DNA from: Candidatus Zixiibacteriota bacterium | GTDB lineage: Bacteria > Zixibacteria > MSB-5A5 > GN15 > FEB-12 | Assembly (NCBI GenBank): GCA_020351995.1 | Contig: CP070674.1 | Location: forward strand, 2,705,404-2,737,658 | Length of the DNA: 32,255 nt | Reading direction: 5' to 3' | Shown: positions 8,318-15,621 of the stretch, one piece after another | How positions within the stretch are numbered: position 1 is the stretch's first letter | Layout of the letters: the number at the start of each line of letters is the position of its first letter | Position numbers and translations under genes: made by a program | Notes under the pieces: model-generated | The model's input: only the letters and a program-made list of their open reading frames with translations | Databases searched by the model: none | What the model was told of the DNA's origin: nothing

Positions 8318-9675
8318 GACTGATCTCCGGTATTCCGGTCCTCCTGCTTTAGCTCGGCCTCAAGCTGTTTGAAAGCGGCTATTATCTCCAGCATTGGCTG
8401 AAGATTATATTTCCAGCTTTCGCATATTTCTTCGCCGGCAAGATTGCGGTCCACTCTTTTTGCCGGGCAACCACCCATGCAGATGGGGAGTAGGTTACAC
8501 TCGCGACAGGCTTTTTCTTCGAAAGGATTTACGTCAAAAAGCCGCAGGAAGTAGGGATGCTGAAAGTCGATGGTGTCACGGATATTGCCCATCGATTTCC
8601 CCACGTCGCCGACATAGTTCCAGCATCGATACATGTAGCCGTTTGAGTCGATTACAAAGGCATTCACAATCTGGGCCATACAGGTAACACTGGAAGGCGC
8701 CGGCAATTTGTCTATGCGAAAGCCCTCGGCCAGTAACTGGCGGTAGAAGTCAGCCTCGGTTTTGGAGAAGGCCTCGGTCTCGTAACAGGACTCGGCTATA
8801 TTGGCACACACCTCGGTAGCCGGTTCAAGATGCCCGAAGCTGATTGAAATTTTCTGATGAAGCCCGGCGTTTTTCAATTCCTCCAGAAGCTCCTTGATGG
8901 TGTCCACTGTGAAGCTCTGGTCGATGTTCACGCGGACACCTATTCTCATCTTGGGGGCCGCATAGACAAGATTATCGATTATGGTCTCGAAACTGTCCTT
9001 ACCGTTTTTCAAGGGCCGTTTCTTGTTATGCACCCGGGCCGGCCCATCAAGGGTCACCTGAGCGTTTCGAACCATGAACTTGACCAGCTTATCGGCAACA
9101 TCGGGGGTCATCAGGTAGCCGTTGGTGACAATACCGGAGCTATATCCGACCCGGTGTTCGCGAGCCATCTCGAAAAACCTCTCGGTCAAGTCCTCTACAA
9201 TATCCATAGCCAACAAGGGCTCGCCGCCATACCAGGTGACATCCATCTGGCGCATTTCGGTAAGATGACTTTTGACGAACTCCATCAACTCGTCGCGAAT
9301 CTCTTTCGACATGCGACCTGTTTTGTTCTCCTCGTAGCAATACTCACAACCCATATTGCATGCCATGGTCGGAGCGATCACCAGCCCCAGTGTGGACCGG
9401 CCGTACCGGCCAAGATAGTGCTCAAATTTCAAGGCCTGGAGCTCATCAAAATGTTTATCGCACACATACTTGCCATATTTCAGCTGTTCCAGCAGTTTTG
9501 ACTCTTCATCACTCAAAGGAGAGTCCGGATTGGCCGCCAGTTTCTCCAGCATTCGGCCGTACATATCGTAGTTTTCCATAGTCATCAACGCCACCGCACC
9601 GGATCGAGCGTTATAGGCGAGCAAGTGCTGGTCATCGTATGGCTGGAAATGATTGTAAAGGGACTTTTTCGACAT
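8314..9675 (-). CDS. Radical SAM/SPASM peptide-maturase-like enzyme (first of two, with N-terminal extension)
   Basis: 453 residues, close to the size of SCIFF/ranthipeptide-type maturases. Residues 1-95 form an N-terminal region with the phrase LLAYNARSGAVALMT, a type of segment common in peptide-modifying SPASM enzymes and possibly involved in leader binding (inference). The core has C106-x3-C110-x2-C113 (CNMGCEYCYEE) and GGEP at 150-153. The SPASM domain is complete: C332-x13-G-x4-C351, C390-x2-C393-x5-C399-x3-C403 and C418. It lies 208 nt downstream of the second Cys-rich peptide gene and overlaps the next radical SAM gene by 4 nt. The ATG at 9675 has no strong ribosome site, so it should be made at lower level than the peptides, which have near-perfect sites. 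The exact reaction cannot be told from sequence. Confidence 0.91.
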   Translation of the reverse strand: MSKKSLYNHFQPYDDQHLLAYNARSGAVALMTMENYDMYGRMLEKLAANPDSPLSDEESKLLEQLKYGKYVCDKHFDELQALKFEHYLGRYGRSTLGLVIAPTMACNMGCEYCYEENKTGRMSKEIRDELMEFVKSHLTEMRQMDVTWYGGEPLLAMDIVEDLTERFFEMAREHRVGYSSGIVTNGYLMTPDVADKLVKFMVRNAQVTLDGPARVHNKKRPLKNGKDSFETIIDNLVYAAPKMRIGVRVNIDQSFTVDTIKELLEELKNAGLHQKISISFGHLEPATEVCANIAESCYETEAFSKTEADFYRQLLAEGFRIDKLPAPSSVTCMAQIVNAFVIDSNGYMYRCWNYVGDVGKSMGNIRDTIDFQHPYFLRLFDVNPFEEKACRECNLLPICMGGCPAKRVDRNLAGEEICESWKYNLQPMLEIIAAFKQLEAELKQEDRNTGDQS

Positions 9676-9704
9676 CTTAAGTATCCATTTGTTCTTTTAC
9701 AGGA

Positions 9705-9731
9705 TGTGGGGCGGCATAGGCCCGCCCCACA
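9705..9731. promoter_or_regulatory. Perfect 10-bp palindrome between the peptide genes and the maturases
   Basis: TGTGGGGCGG and CCGCCCCACA pair perfectly around a 7-nt loop. The hairpin sits 30 nt upstream of the first radical SAM start and after both peptide genes. There is no U-tract on either strand, so it is not a classical terminator. It could stabilise the 3' end of a processed peptide mRNA or attenuate read-through, which would give more peptide than enzyme. It could equally be a dispersed REP-like palindrome. Confidence 0.6.
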
Positions 9732-9883
9732 ATTAACAATCACTAAATACTGGGCGCAGCACTCCTGTGTTAAGCCCGCCCATGAACGCCTGGCGTGAAG
9801 AGAATCCGGGGCGATGCCACACGGACGTGACGATGTGCCTTCTACATACCTTAGCGTTCATAAGTTGTCCGCCGCACTAACCG

Positions 9884-10027
9884 TTAGATTGGCGGGATAC
9901 CGTATAGCGGAACATTCTCCGGGTTGCAAATATAATACAGTTTGCACAGGTCGGGGCAGTAAATATCGCAAGTCTTCTTCGGGCACTTCTTACCTTTCAG
10001 GTTTCCCGGATCGATTAAAAAGACCAT
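9884..10027 (-). CDS. Cys-rich small peptide 1, candidate RiPP precursor for the radical SAM pair
   Basis: 47 residues, shorter than usual gene-calling limits. It starts MVFLIDPGNLKGKK, has five Cys (15, 20, 24, 28, 34; spacing x4, x3, x3, x5) and ends VPLYGIPPI before TAA. The ribosome site is near-perfect: AGGAGG 7 nt before ATG 10027. It is clearly homologous to the 48-residue peptide encoded at 10197-10343. Both share MV-[FY]-LIDP-x2-L at the start, a lysine-rich stretch, five Cys and PLYG-[IV]-PP at the end, while the residues between the cysteines differ. A conserved head and tail around a variable Cys core, placed directly before two SPASM radical SAM enzymes and an exporter, is what a RiPP precursor looks like. 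It resembles SCIFF/ranthipeptide precursors in Cys density, but the leader is not one I know. A small metal-binding protein is the main alternative. Confidence 0.8.
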   Translation of the reverse strand: MVFLIDPGNLKGKKCPKKTCDIYCPDLCKLYYICNPENVPLYGIPPI

Positions 10028-10196
10028 CAACTCACCTCCTCAAGGTCGTTTGAGGTTTCCCGAATACGGCATGGGAGCGCGTGGTAAAACAGCCCACGGA
10101 GGAACAGCTTCACCGGAGCTACCAGCTTCTTCGAAGTCAGGGTTGTATAGAATCCTGTGTAACTATTATTCTTATTGCTCCGTTAACGACGCTATC

Positions 10197-10343
10197 TTAC
10201 TGCGGCGGCGGTGGTACTCCGTACAGCGGCGTGATCCTCCCAATGCAGAGCGGAGTGCAGAGTTTACATACGATCTGACAACCCTTCTTCTTGCAGCCGT
10301 TGCCGCCCTTGATAAGGTCTCTGGGATCGATTAAATAGACCAT
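10197..10343 (-). CDS. Cys-rich small peptide 2, candidate RiPP precursor (paralogue of peptide 1)
   Basis: 48 residues with head MVYLIDPRDLIKGGNG, five Cys (17, 22, 26, 29, 33; spacing x4, x3, x2, x3) and tail ITPLYGVPPPPQ, then TAA. AAGGAGG lies 7 nt before ATG 10343. From AGGAGG through codon 7 the DNA is almost identical to the other peptide gene (31 of 33 positions), whereas the Cys core and the 169-nt spacer between them have diverged. That indicates duplication with a constrained leader and a changing core. It is the first gene after the promoter at 10612-10639. The Pro-rich tail and the conserved PLYG-x-PP might be a recognition or follower element. No cleavage motif such as Gly-Gly at a leader/core boundary is shared by both peptides, although this one has KGGNG just before its first Cys. 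Confidence 0.8.
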   Translation of the reverse strand: MVYLIDPRDLIKGGNGCKKKGCQIVCKLCTPLCIGRITPLYGVPPPPQ

Positions 10344-10520
10344 CAATTCACCTCCTTCGGGGTCTGTTTAAAATTCCCTTCTCCGTCAGCGGAACCAAGC
10401 ACAATCTCTGTCAGCACAATCATGGAAGGCTCGTCTAACACCAGGTCTTAAGCTAAGTTGACTTTGATGTTCGTTTGTCCACACCCAAAATACCAGTGTT
10501 AGAACGTGCTGCTTTTACAG

Positions 10521-10576
10521 AAGTGAGGCGTTCTGCTATTCCACCATAACAATGAGTTGTTAAAGTGAGGGGTTCT
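10521..10576. repeat. Pair of 14-nt direct repeats in the leader of the peptide operon
   Basis: AAGTGAGGCGTTCT (10521-10534) and AAGTGAGGGGTTCT (10563-10576) differ at one position and are spaced 42 bp start to start, about four helical turns. They lie downstream of the -10 box at 10612-10617, between promoter and first peptide gene. Same-face spacing is typical of operator pairs; binding by a regulator is inference. Confidence 0.5.
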
Positions 10577-10611
10577 CTCTTGAACCGCAAACTTAGCCAA
10601 GATTAATATAT

Positions 10612-10639
10612 AGTATAATACAAACCCTAATTCTGTCAA
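10612..10639 (-). promoter_or_regulatory. Putative sigma70-type promoter of the Cys-rich peptide/radical SAM operon
   Basis: On the minus strand TTGACA (10639-10634) and TATACT (10617-10612) are separated by 16 nt, with an AT-rich flank. The -35 is full consensus and the -10 matches at 5 of 6 positions. Transcription from about 10605 would give an untranslated leader of roughly 260 nt before the first peptide gene, without any good small ORF, and containing the 14-nt direct repeats. It is one of the best promoter matches in the window. Confidence 0.6.
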
Positions 10640-10662
10640 GGGCAATCGATTCCGTCGATAGC

Positions 10663-10695
10663 GGCCGGCGCGGCACTGGTGCGCCGCCTCCGGCC
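10663..10695. terminator. GC-rich hairpin downstream of the DUF4412-like gene
   Basis: GGCCGG (10663-10668) pairs with CCGGCC (10690-10695), with further GC-rich pairing inside (GGCGC with GCGCC). It lies just after the stop of the gene at 10708-11481 and before the peptide-operon promoter. No U-run follows, so it is at best a factor-dependent terminator or 3'-end stabiliser that insulates the two units. Confidence 0.4.
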
Positions 10696-10707
10696 CGCAC
10701 TCACAAC

Positions 10708-11481
10708 CTACTGTCCGGTGGGGGACTGCATCACATCGACTTTCCTGTACCCTTCCGGTACCGCGAAAGTCCCGGCCGGAGCATCCTTGGTAAGGAACTC
10801 CAGAATCTCCACGGTAGATTTGACCTCAACACCCATAACTTGAGTGCTGGTGACGCTATATACCGGGATGCCCTTAATCTTTTTTGTTTCCTCCAGCATC
10901 TGCTCAAAACCGGGCATGGCCGCCATCTGGCTGTTGGCCATGGCCTGGAAGCTTTCCCAATCCGCCTCGACATCGTCGGTCACCCACATCTCGGTGGTGG
11001 CATTGCCCATGGGCATGCTCATCTCCATCATATACCTGGTCGTGTTCCAGTCACCGATCTTCTTGGTTTCCTCGGTCGGCGTTACGGTCAGCCGCATTGA
11101 CTGCATCATCTGTTGCTGCATAGCCTCGGCCATAGCGCGCTCTTCATCATCCATATCCGCCATAGCTTCTTCAAGCGCGGCAGCGGCATCGGTAGAAGTT
11201 TCGGAATATTTCCTGGCGTTATGGTCCACGACATAGAGCTTCATATCGTCCGCGATGTAGATATATGATTCATCGCCACTGGTCAGCATACACGATTTGC
11301 CCTCAGTCAACCATATTACAGTAGTATCATCCACAGCCGCTTGCTTCTGACCCATAATCTCGTAGGCGTCGGTGTGGTGCACTTGCCTGATGAAATGGTC
11401 GCCCACGGCCGGGCTGGCCAAAACGAAAACCGCCAGCAAAACTGTAACGCCGGTCACAAATGACCTGAACGGGTAATTCAC
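10708..11481 (-). CDS. Secreted DUF4412-like protein
   Basis: 257 residues from GTG 11481, which has an excellent AGGAGG 5 nt upstream. A signal peptide (about residues 1-27, cleavage near AVG|DH) precedes a domain with the phrases SYIYIADDMKLYVVDHNARKY, EETKKIGDWNTTRYMMEM and TTEMWVTDDVEADWESF. This order (stored value, link to YIAD/DH, 'kkIg...ttrY', 'tE.Wvtddv') is the pattern of the DUF4412 group of periplasmic proteins, whose function is unknown. The middle (about 100-130) is unusual: an acidic, Met- and Gln-rich helix (MADMDDEERAMAEAMQQQMM). The gene is alone, divergent from tricorn across a 280-nt region, and separated from the downstream peptide operon by a hairpin and a promoter. Fold similarity to LolA-type lipid carriers is possible but not shown. 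Confidence 0.8.
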   Translation of the reverse strand: MNYPFRSFVTGVTVLLAVFVLASPAVGDHFIRQVHHTDAYEIMGQKQAAVDDTTVIWLTEGKSCMLTSGDESYIYIADDMKLYVVDHNARKYSETSTDAAAALEEAMADMDDEERAMAEAMQQQMMQSMRLTVTPTEETKKIGDWNTTRYMMEMSMPMGNATTEMWVTDDVEADWESFQAMANSQMAAMPGFEQMLEETKKIKGIPVYSVTSTQVMGVEVKSTVEILEFLTKDAPAGTFAVPEGYRKVDVMQSPTGQ

Positions 11482-11535
11482 ACTATCCTCCTAAATTGAA
11501 TTGTTGATTCACTCCCTGCGACCTATAATTGCCAA

Positions 11536-11544
11536 ATTATATCA
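11536..11544 (-). promoter_or_regulatory. Putative extended -10 promoter for the DUF4412-like gene
   Basis: On the minus strand TGATATAAT is an exact extended -10 element (TGn plus TATAAT) without a convincing -35. Start of transcription near 11529 would give a leader of about 48 nt ending in the strong AGGAGG site. Confidence 0.42.
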
Positions 11545-11668
11545 CACTGTCAACGAAAACCGCCTGCCGTGGTGCACTCCATCGGGGCAGTCTTCCGGCT
11601 GCACGCCGAAGCCATTAGCGGAATGTAACTTATCAGAGCTAACCTCGTACAAGCAAATAAGATTGGCA

Positions 11669-11697
11669 TTGACTGACATTCTCGATGAGTATATTTT
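11669..11697 (+). promoter_or_regulatory. Putative sigma70-type promoter for the tricorn protease gene
   Basis: TTGACT (11669-11674), 17-nt spacer, TATTTT (11692-11697). Start near 11704 gives a leader of about 58 nt before ATG 11762. This also argues against the longer open frame beginning at 11501 being the true protein. Confidence 0.45.
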
Positions 11698-11761
11698 CAC
11701 CTATCACATTCAGAATTCCCACCCCGCCCCGAATGCGGGTGTGAAAACAAGGGAGAAACGC

Positions 11762-14700
11762 ATGCAGAGGTTATTTTTAGCTAAGATCACCATTATTTTG
11801 ATTCACCTTGCCGTTCTGTTTTCGGTATCTAACGCGGACACGAACAGCGCCTCACACACTCGCAAGGGATATTACCGCCAGCCGGCAATCCATAATGAAA
11901 CAGTGGTGTTCGTCGCCGAGGGGGATCTGTGGAAAGTCGATGCCTCCGGCGGCGTAGCCCAGAGACTCACGTCTCACCCGGGTCTGGAGTCAAACCCGGC
12001 TATATCGCCAGACGGCAAGTGGCTGGCTTTCACCGGTCAATATGAGGGAGTGACCGAAGCCTATATGATGCCTCTCGACGGCGGTCTTCCTACCCGCTTG
12101 ACCTACTTCGGGCGCAGGGCCAACGCGGTGGGATGGACCCCGGCCGGGAAAGTGATCGTCACCACATATCATTACTCTACCTTACCCAGTCGGCAGTTGA
12201 TTACGGTCGACCCGGTCACGATCGAGCATTCTCTGATCCCGCTGAGTCAGGCAGCGGAAGGATGTTATGATGAGAATGGCAAGACCCTGTTTTTCACCCG
12301 CTGGCCTTTTCAGGGCAGCTATACCAAGCGTTACAAAGGCGGCACAGCCCAGAATATCTGGAAATTCACTGAGGGTCAGCCGGAGGCTATCCCGTTGACG
12401 TCCGATTACCCCGGTCAGAGCAATTCCCCGATGTGGTTTGGTGGCCGGGTGTATTTCGCCAGCGACCGAGACGGTACCATGAACATCTGGTCGATGGATG
12501 AAAACGGCGGTGATTTGAAACAGGAGACGTCACATGTCGGCTGGGATGTCAAGTCGCCATCACAGTCAAAGGGAAAGATCGCGTACCAGATCGGTGCCGA
12601 TATACACACCTACGAGATCTCCTCGAAGACTGACAGAAAGCTCCCGATAGTACTGGCCTCGGACTTTGATCAACTGCGTGAGAACTGGATCGACAAGCCG
12701 TTCGACTATGTTACCTCGGTCCATCTCTCTCCTGACGGGGAGCGAGTGGTCATTACCGCCCGGGGTGCTCTTTTTGTCGTACCAGGGAAGGGCGGTCGCT
12801 TTGTCGAAGCTACTCGCGAAAGCGGCATCCGTTATCGCGGTGGGCGTTTCATGCCGGATGGCAAGTCACTGCTCGCTCTGAGCGACGCTACCGGCGAACT
12901 CGAATTCTGGACGGTCCCCGCCGACGGTCTCGGTAAAACCGAGCAGATAACCGACGACGGTACCATCCTGCGCTTTAACGGCATACCTTCGCCCGACGGT
13001 AAAATGATAGCGTACGACGATGCGAATCAGGCACTCTGGATACATGATATTGAGGGTGGAACGACAACCCTGGTAGACTCGTCCGATACGTGGGAGTTTT
13101 CGGGACTTGCCTGGTCCTCTGACAACCGCTGGCTGGCCTACGCAAAGCCTTCTCATACTTTCCTCAATCAGATATTTATCTACGATGTGACCAATCGGGA
13201 ATCGGTTGCCGTTACAAGCGAACGTTACATCGATCAAAGTCCGGCGTGGAGCGCGGATGGCAAGTGGTTGTACTTTCTATCCAACCGCGATGTTTCTACC
13301 GTGGTACCGTATGTTTGGGCCCTTAACCAGCCTTTTCCGCTAATCGACAAGATGACCAAGATATATATGGTTCCCCTTACACCCGGACTCCGCTCGCCGT
13401 TTGAGCCCGACAACGAACTAACAGCCGCCGACGAGGAGGCAAAGGACAAAGAGAAAGATTCGGAGGATTCTACGGTGGCCGTCCGGATCGATTTTGACAA
13501 TATCCAACAGCGAATAATGGAAGTCCCGGCACCCGCGGGTAACTACAGTAGCCTGGAAGCCACCGACAAGCAATTGTTGTGGATATCGCGGCAAACACTG
13601 GGCAATCGCCAGCGAGAACTGCAAACGATCGAGATAAAAAACGAAGACCCGAAAGTGGAAATGCTGGGCGCCGGCATCGGGGGATTCGAGGTTTCGAAGG
13701 ACTTCAAGAAGATGTTGGTCCGCAAGAACAACAGTCTGTATATCGAGGACCTTCCGGCCAAATCCTCACTGGACTTGAGCAAGTCAAAGGTGGACTTGTC
13801 CGGCTGGGCTTTTTCGGTGACCCCGGCGGAAGAGTGGCGACAGATGTTTATCGATGCCTGGAGACTGGAACGCGATTACTTTTATGACCCGAATATGCAT
13901 GGGGTTGACTGGGAGGCTATAAGAGATAAATATCTTCCCCTTGTGGACCGCATCACGGATCGATACGAATTGAGTGACCTTCTCGGTGAGCTGGTTTCGG
14001 AGCTGTCCGCTTTGCACATATATGTGTTCGGAGGAGAGTTTAGAAAAGGTCAGGACAATATTGCCCCGGCTTCTCTGGGTGCCGTGCTGGTTCGCGACGA
14101 ATACGCGGAGGGCTACCGGGTTGAGCAAATATACCGGACCGACCCGGACGAACCGCAGTATATTTCTCCTCTTCTTCGTCCCGGTGTGGACATGTCGAAG
14201 GGTGATGTTATCACTGAGGTCAATGGCGTTTCCACTCTCTCGGTAGGTGCCGTTGAAGAGTTGCTCAGAAAGGCCGCCGGACAGGAGGTTCTCCTGACGG
14301 TGATGCCACATGACGCGGACAGTGTGAGAAGGACTATCGTGAAACCCATTTCCTGGGAACAGGCTAGGGATTTGCGTTACAGGGCATGGGAGTATAGCCG
14401 GCGGAGGATCGTGGAGGAGGCCGCCGACAACGAGATCGGTTATGTCCATCTGAGGGCCACGACCACCGAAGACTACGGTCAATGGGTTCGCGATTTCTTC
14501 CCCATCCTTGACCGTAAGGGCCTGGTAATTGATATGAGAAACAACAACGGGGGAAATATCGATAGCTGGATCCTCACGTCACTGCTCCGAACGCCATGGG
14601 CTTACTGGCAATCGCGCGTGGGTATTCCGTATCCCAACATGCAGTTGTCATTCAACGGTCACATCGCAGTGTTATGTAATGAGTGGACCGCATCCGACGG

Positions 14701-15046
14701 CGAGCTCTTCTGTGAGGGTATTCGGAGATTAGGGCTCGGCAAGGTTTTCGGAACCCGTACCTGGGGAGGAGAAATCTGGCTTTCCTACAACAACCGGCTC
14801 GTTGACAGAGGCATTGCCTCGGCGGCGCAATCCGGTGTTTTCGCGCCGGAGGGTATCTGGTTGATTGAAGGGCATGGATTTGAACCGGATATCGAGGTTG
14901 ATAACCTTCCCCACGCGACATTCAATGGTGAGGATGCTCAGCTTCAGGCGGCTATAGAATATTTGAAACAGGAAATTGAAAAAGACCCGCGTGAATTGCC
15001 GGATCAACCGCCATACCCGGATAAGTCGTTCAAGAAAGGTCAGTAA
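11762..15046 (+). CDS. Tricorn-type protease (S41 family) with beta-propellers and PDZ domain
   Basis: 1094 residues from ATG 11762, chosen because GGGAG lies 6 nt upstream and a signal peptide (LFLAKITIILIHLAVLFSV) follows; the frame is open to 11501 but that part looks non-coding. Two beta-propellers occupy about 35-640, with WD-like repeats such as NPAISPDGKWLAFTG and SPAWSADGKWLYFLSN. A charged linker (about 555-575), the C1 domain, a PDZ domain (about 765-860) and the C2/S41 domain follow. By comparison with Thermoplasma tricorn (Ser745, His746, Ser965, Glu1023), His752, nucleophile Ser978 (TASDGE) and Glu1036 (IEGHGFEPDIEV) are present; the Ser-to-Glu distance of 58 is identical. The residue before the His is Leu751 rather than Ser. 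Tricorn trims oligopeptides from larger proteases. The signal peptide places this one in the periplasm, alongside oligopeptide uptake genes further downstream. Confidence 0.93.
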   Translation: MQRLFLAKITIILIHLAVLFSVSNADTNSASHTRKGYYRQPAIHNETVVFVAEGDLWKVDASGGVAQRLTSHPGLESNPAISPDGKWLAFTGQYEGVTEAYMMPLDGGLPTRLTYFGRRANAVGWTPAGKVIVTTYHYSTLPSRQLITVDPVTIEHSLIPLSQAAEGCYDENGKTLFFTRWPFQGSYTKRYKGGTAQNIWKFTEGQPEAIPLTSDYPGQSNSPMWFGGRVYFASDRDGTMNIWSMDENGGDLKQETSHVGWDVKSPSQSKGKIAYQIGADIHTYEISSKTDRKLPIVLASDFDQLRENWIDKPFDYVTSVHLSPDGERVVITARGALFVVPGKGGRFVEATRESGIRYRGGRFMPDGKSLLALSDATGELEFWTVPADGLGKTEQITDDGTILRFNGIPSPDGKMIAYDDANQALWIHDIEGGTTTLVDSSDTWEFSGLAWSSDNRWLAYAKPSHTFLNQIFIYDVTNRESVAVTSERYIDQSPAWSADGKWLYFLSNRDVSTVVPYVWALNQPFPLIDKMTKIYMVPLTPGLRSPFEPDNELTAADEEAKDKEKDSEDSTVAVRIDFDNIQQRIMEVPAPAGNYSSLEATDKQLLWISRQTLGNRQRELQTIEIKNEDPKVEMLGAGIGGFEVSKDFKKMLVRKNNSLYIEDLPAKSSLDLSKSKVDLSGWAFSVTPAEEWRQMFIDAWRLERDYFYDPNMHGVDWEAIRDKYLPLVDRITDRYELSDLLGELVSELSALHIYVFGGEFRKGQDNIAPASLGAVLVRDEYAEGYRVEQIYRTDPDEPQYISPLLRPGVDMSKGDVITEVNGVSTLSVGAVEELLRKAAGQEVLLTVMPHDADSVRRTIVKPISWEQARDLRYRAWEYSRRRIVEEAADNEIGYVHLRATTTEDYGQWVRDFFPILDRKGLVIDMRNNNGGNIDSWILTSLLRTPWAYWQSRVGIPYPNMQLSFNGHIAVLCNEWTASDGELFCEGIRRLGLGKVFGTRTWGGEIWLSYNNRLVDRGIASAAQSGVFAPEGIWLIEGHGFEPDIEVDNLPHATFNGEDAQLQAAIEYLKQEIEKDPRELPDQPPYPDKSFKKGQ

Positions 15047-15061
15047 GAAGATTGCCGGGAA

Positions 15062-15322
15062 TTAGACTATCTTGATAAGATGAATCACGCCGGCGATCAA
15101 TAGTACGACTATTAATAACGGCAGGGCCAGGGCAAAAACAGTCGCGGCGACTCCAATAATGGCGCCAAAGAGTCCCGCAACTAATCCGAAAATCGCCCCC
15201 GCGATTCCGAGTACCAGTCCCACGGCTCCACCTACAAGCCCCACGACGAGGCTGAATCCGCCGTGGCCCAGAATCAACAGCCCCAGAACAATCAGTCCGG
15301 CCACTATGATGGCTTTACCCAC
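15062..15322 (-). CDS. Small glycine-rich membrane protein of unknown function
   Basis: 86 residues, almost wholly hydrophobic: Gly, Val, Leu, Ile and Ala make up most of it, with only Lys3, His20, Phe and a terminal HLIKIV breaking the pattern. Two or three membrane-spanning helices with small-residue (GxxxG-like) packing faces are likely, for example GLVGGAVGLVLGIAGAIFGLV. GTG at 15322 has GGGAG 10 nt upstream. Its stop lies 15 bp from the convergent tricorn gene. No family can be named; short membrane proteins of this kind are common and often stress-linked, but nothing here shows the role. Confidence 0.65.
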   Translation of the reverse strand: MGKAIIVAGLIVLGLLILGHGGFSLVVGLVGGAVGLVLGIAGAIFGLVAGLFGAIIGVAATVFALALPLLIVVLLIAGVIHLIKIV

Positions 15323-15621
15323 AACTATGCGCTCCCATTAACGAACGGAGTTAACTCCCATTGGCTATATTTTGATATACGAACATGACCAAAAAATGTT
15401 TACCGCACCGTGAATAGTCAATACCAACCTTTCAAAGCGGTATTCACCGTTGTTTTTCACCCGCACCGGGCCGGATAGGCTCGAACACGCGGCCCTCCGT
15501 GGAGTGGGCTTTTCAACTTCTACTGTAAAGTGCGATTGTATCTTGACGTGCCGCTTCCGGCGGCACCAAGCAGTGACAACCGAGCTGTAGTCAGCCGGTT
15601 ATAGGCAATGATGGCGATGCG
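15323..15621. other. Intergenic stretch with hairpins, no gene seen
   Basis: About 300 nt between two minus-strand genes. I see no ORF with a ribosome site. It holds a 7-bp hairpin GTGCCGC-TTCCG-GCGGCAC (15548-15566) without a U-tract, and two mutually exclusive pairings that share bases 15441-15444: TGAATA (15411-15416) with TATTCA (15441-15446), and AATACC (15420-15425) with GGTATT (15439-15444). The latter lie about 90-125 nt upstream of the small membrane protein gene on its coding strand. Confidence 0.5.

Noticed and set aside
9733-9861. A 42-codon minus-strand frame (begins MNAKVCRRHIV, ends PVFSDC) between the second peptide gene and the first radical SAM gene
   Set aside because: It has no usable ribosome site and no resemblance to the two Cys-rich peptides. 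An equally open frame exists on the opposite strand, so it is probably chance or part of a repeat.
10050-10334. Plus-strand frames across the peptide genes (94 and 65 codons)
   Set aside because: They are antisense to two genes with near-perfect ribosome sites and conserved paralogous products; no ribosome site supports the plus-strand frames.
11501-11761. N-terminal extension of tricorn by 87 codons
   Set aside because: The extension lacks protein-like character and overlaps the promoter region; ATG 11762 has a ribosome site and is followed directly by a signal peptide.
15471-15490. Short tRNA-like T-loop resemblance (GGCTCGAACAC)
   Set aside because: No matching acceptor, D or anticodon arms are present around it.
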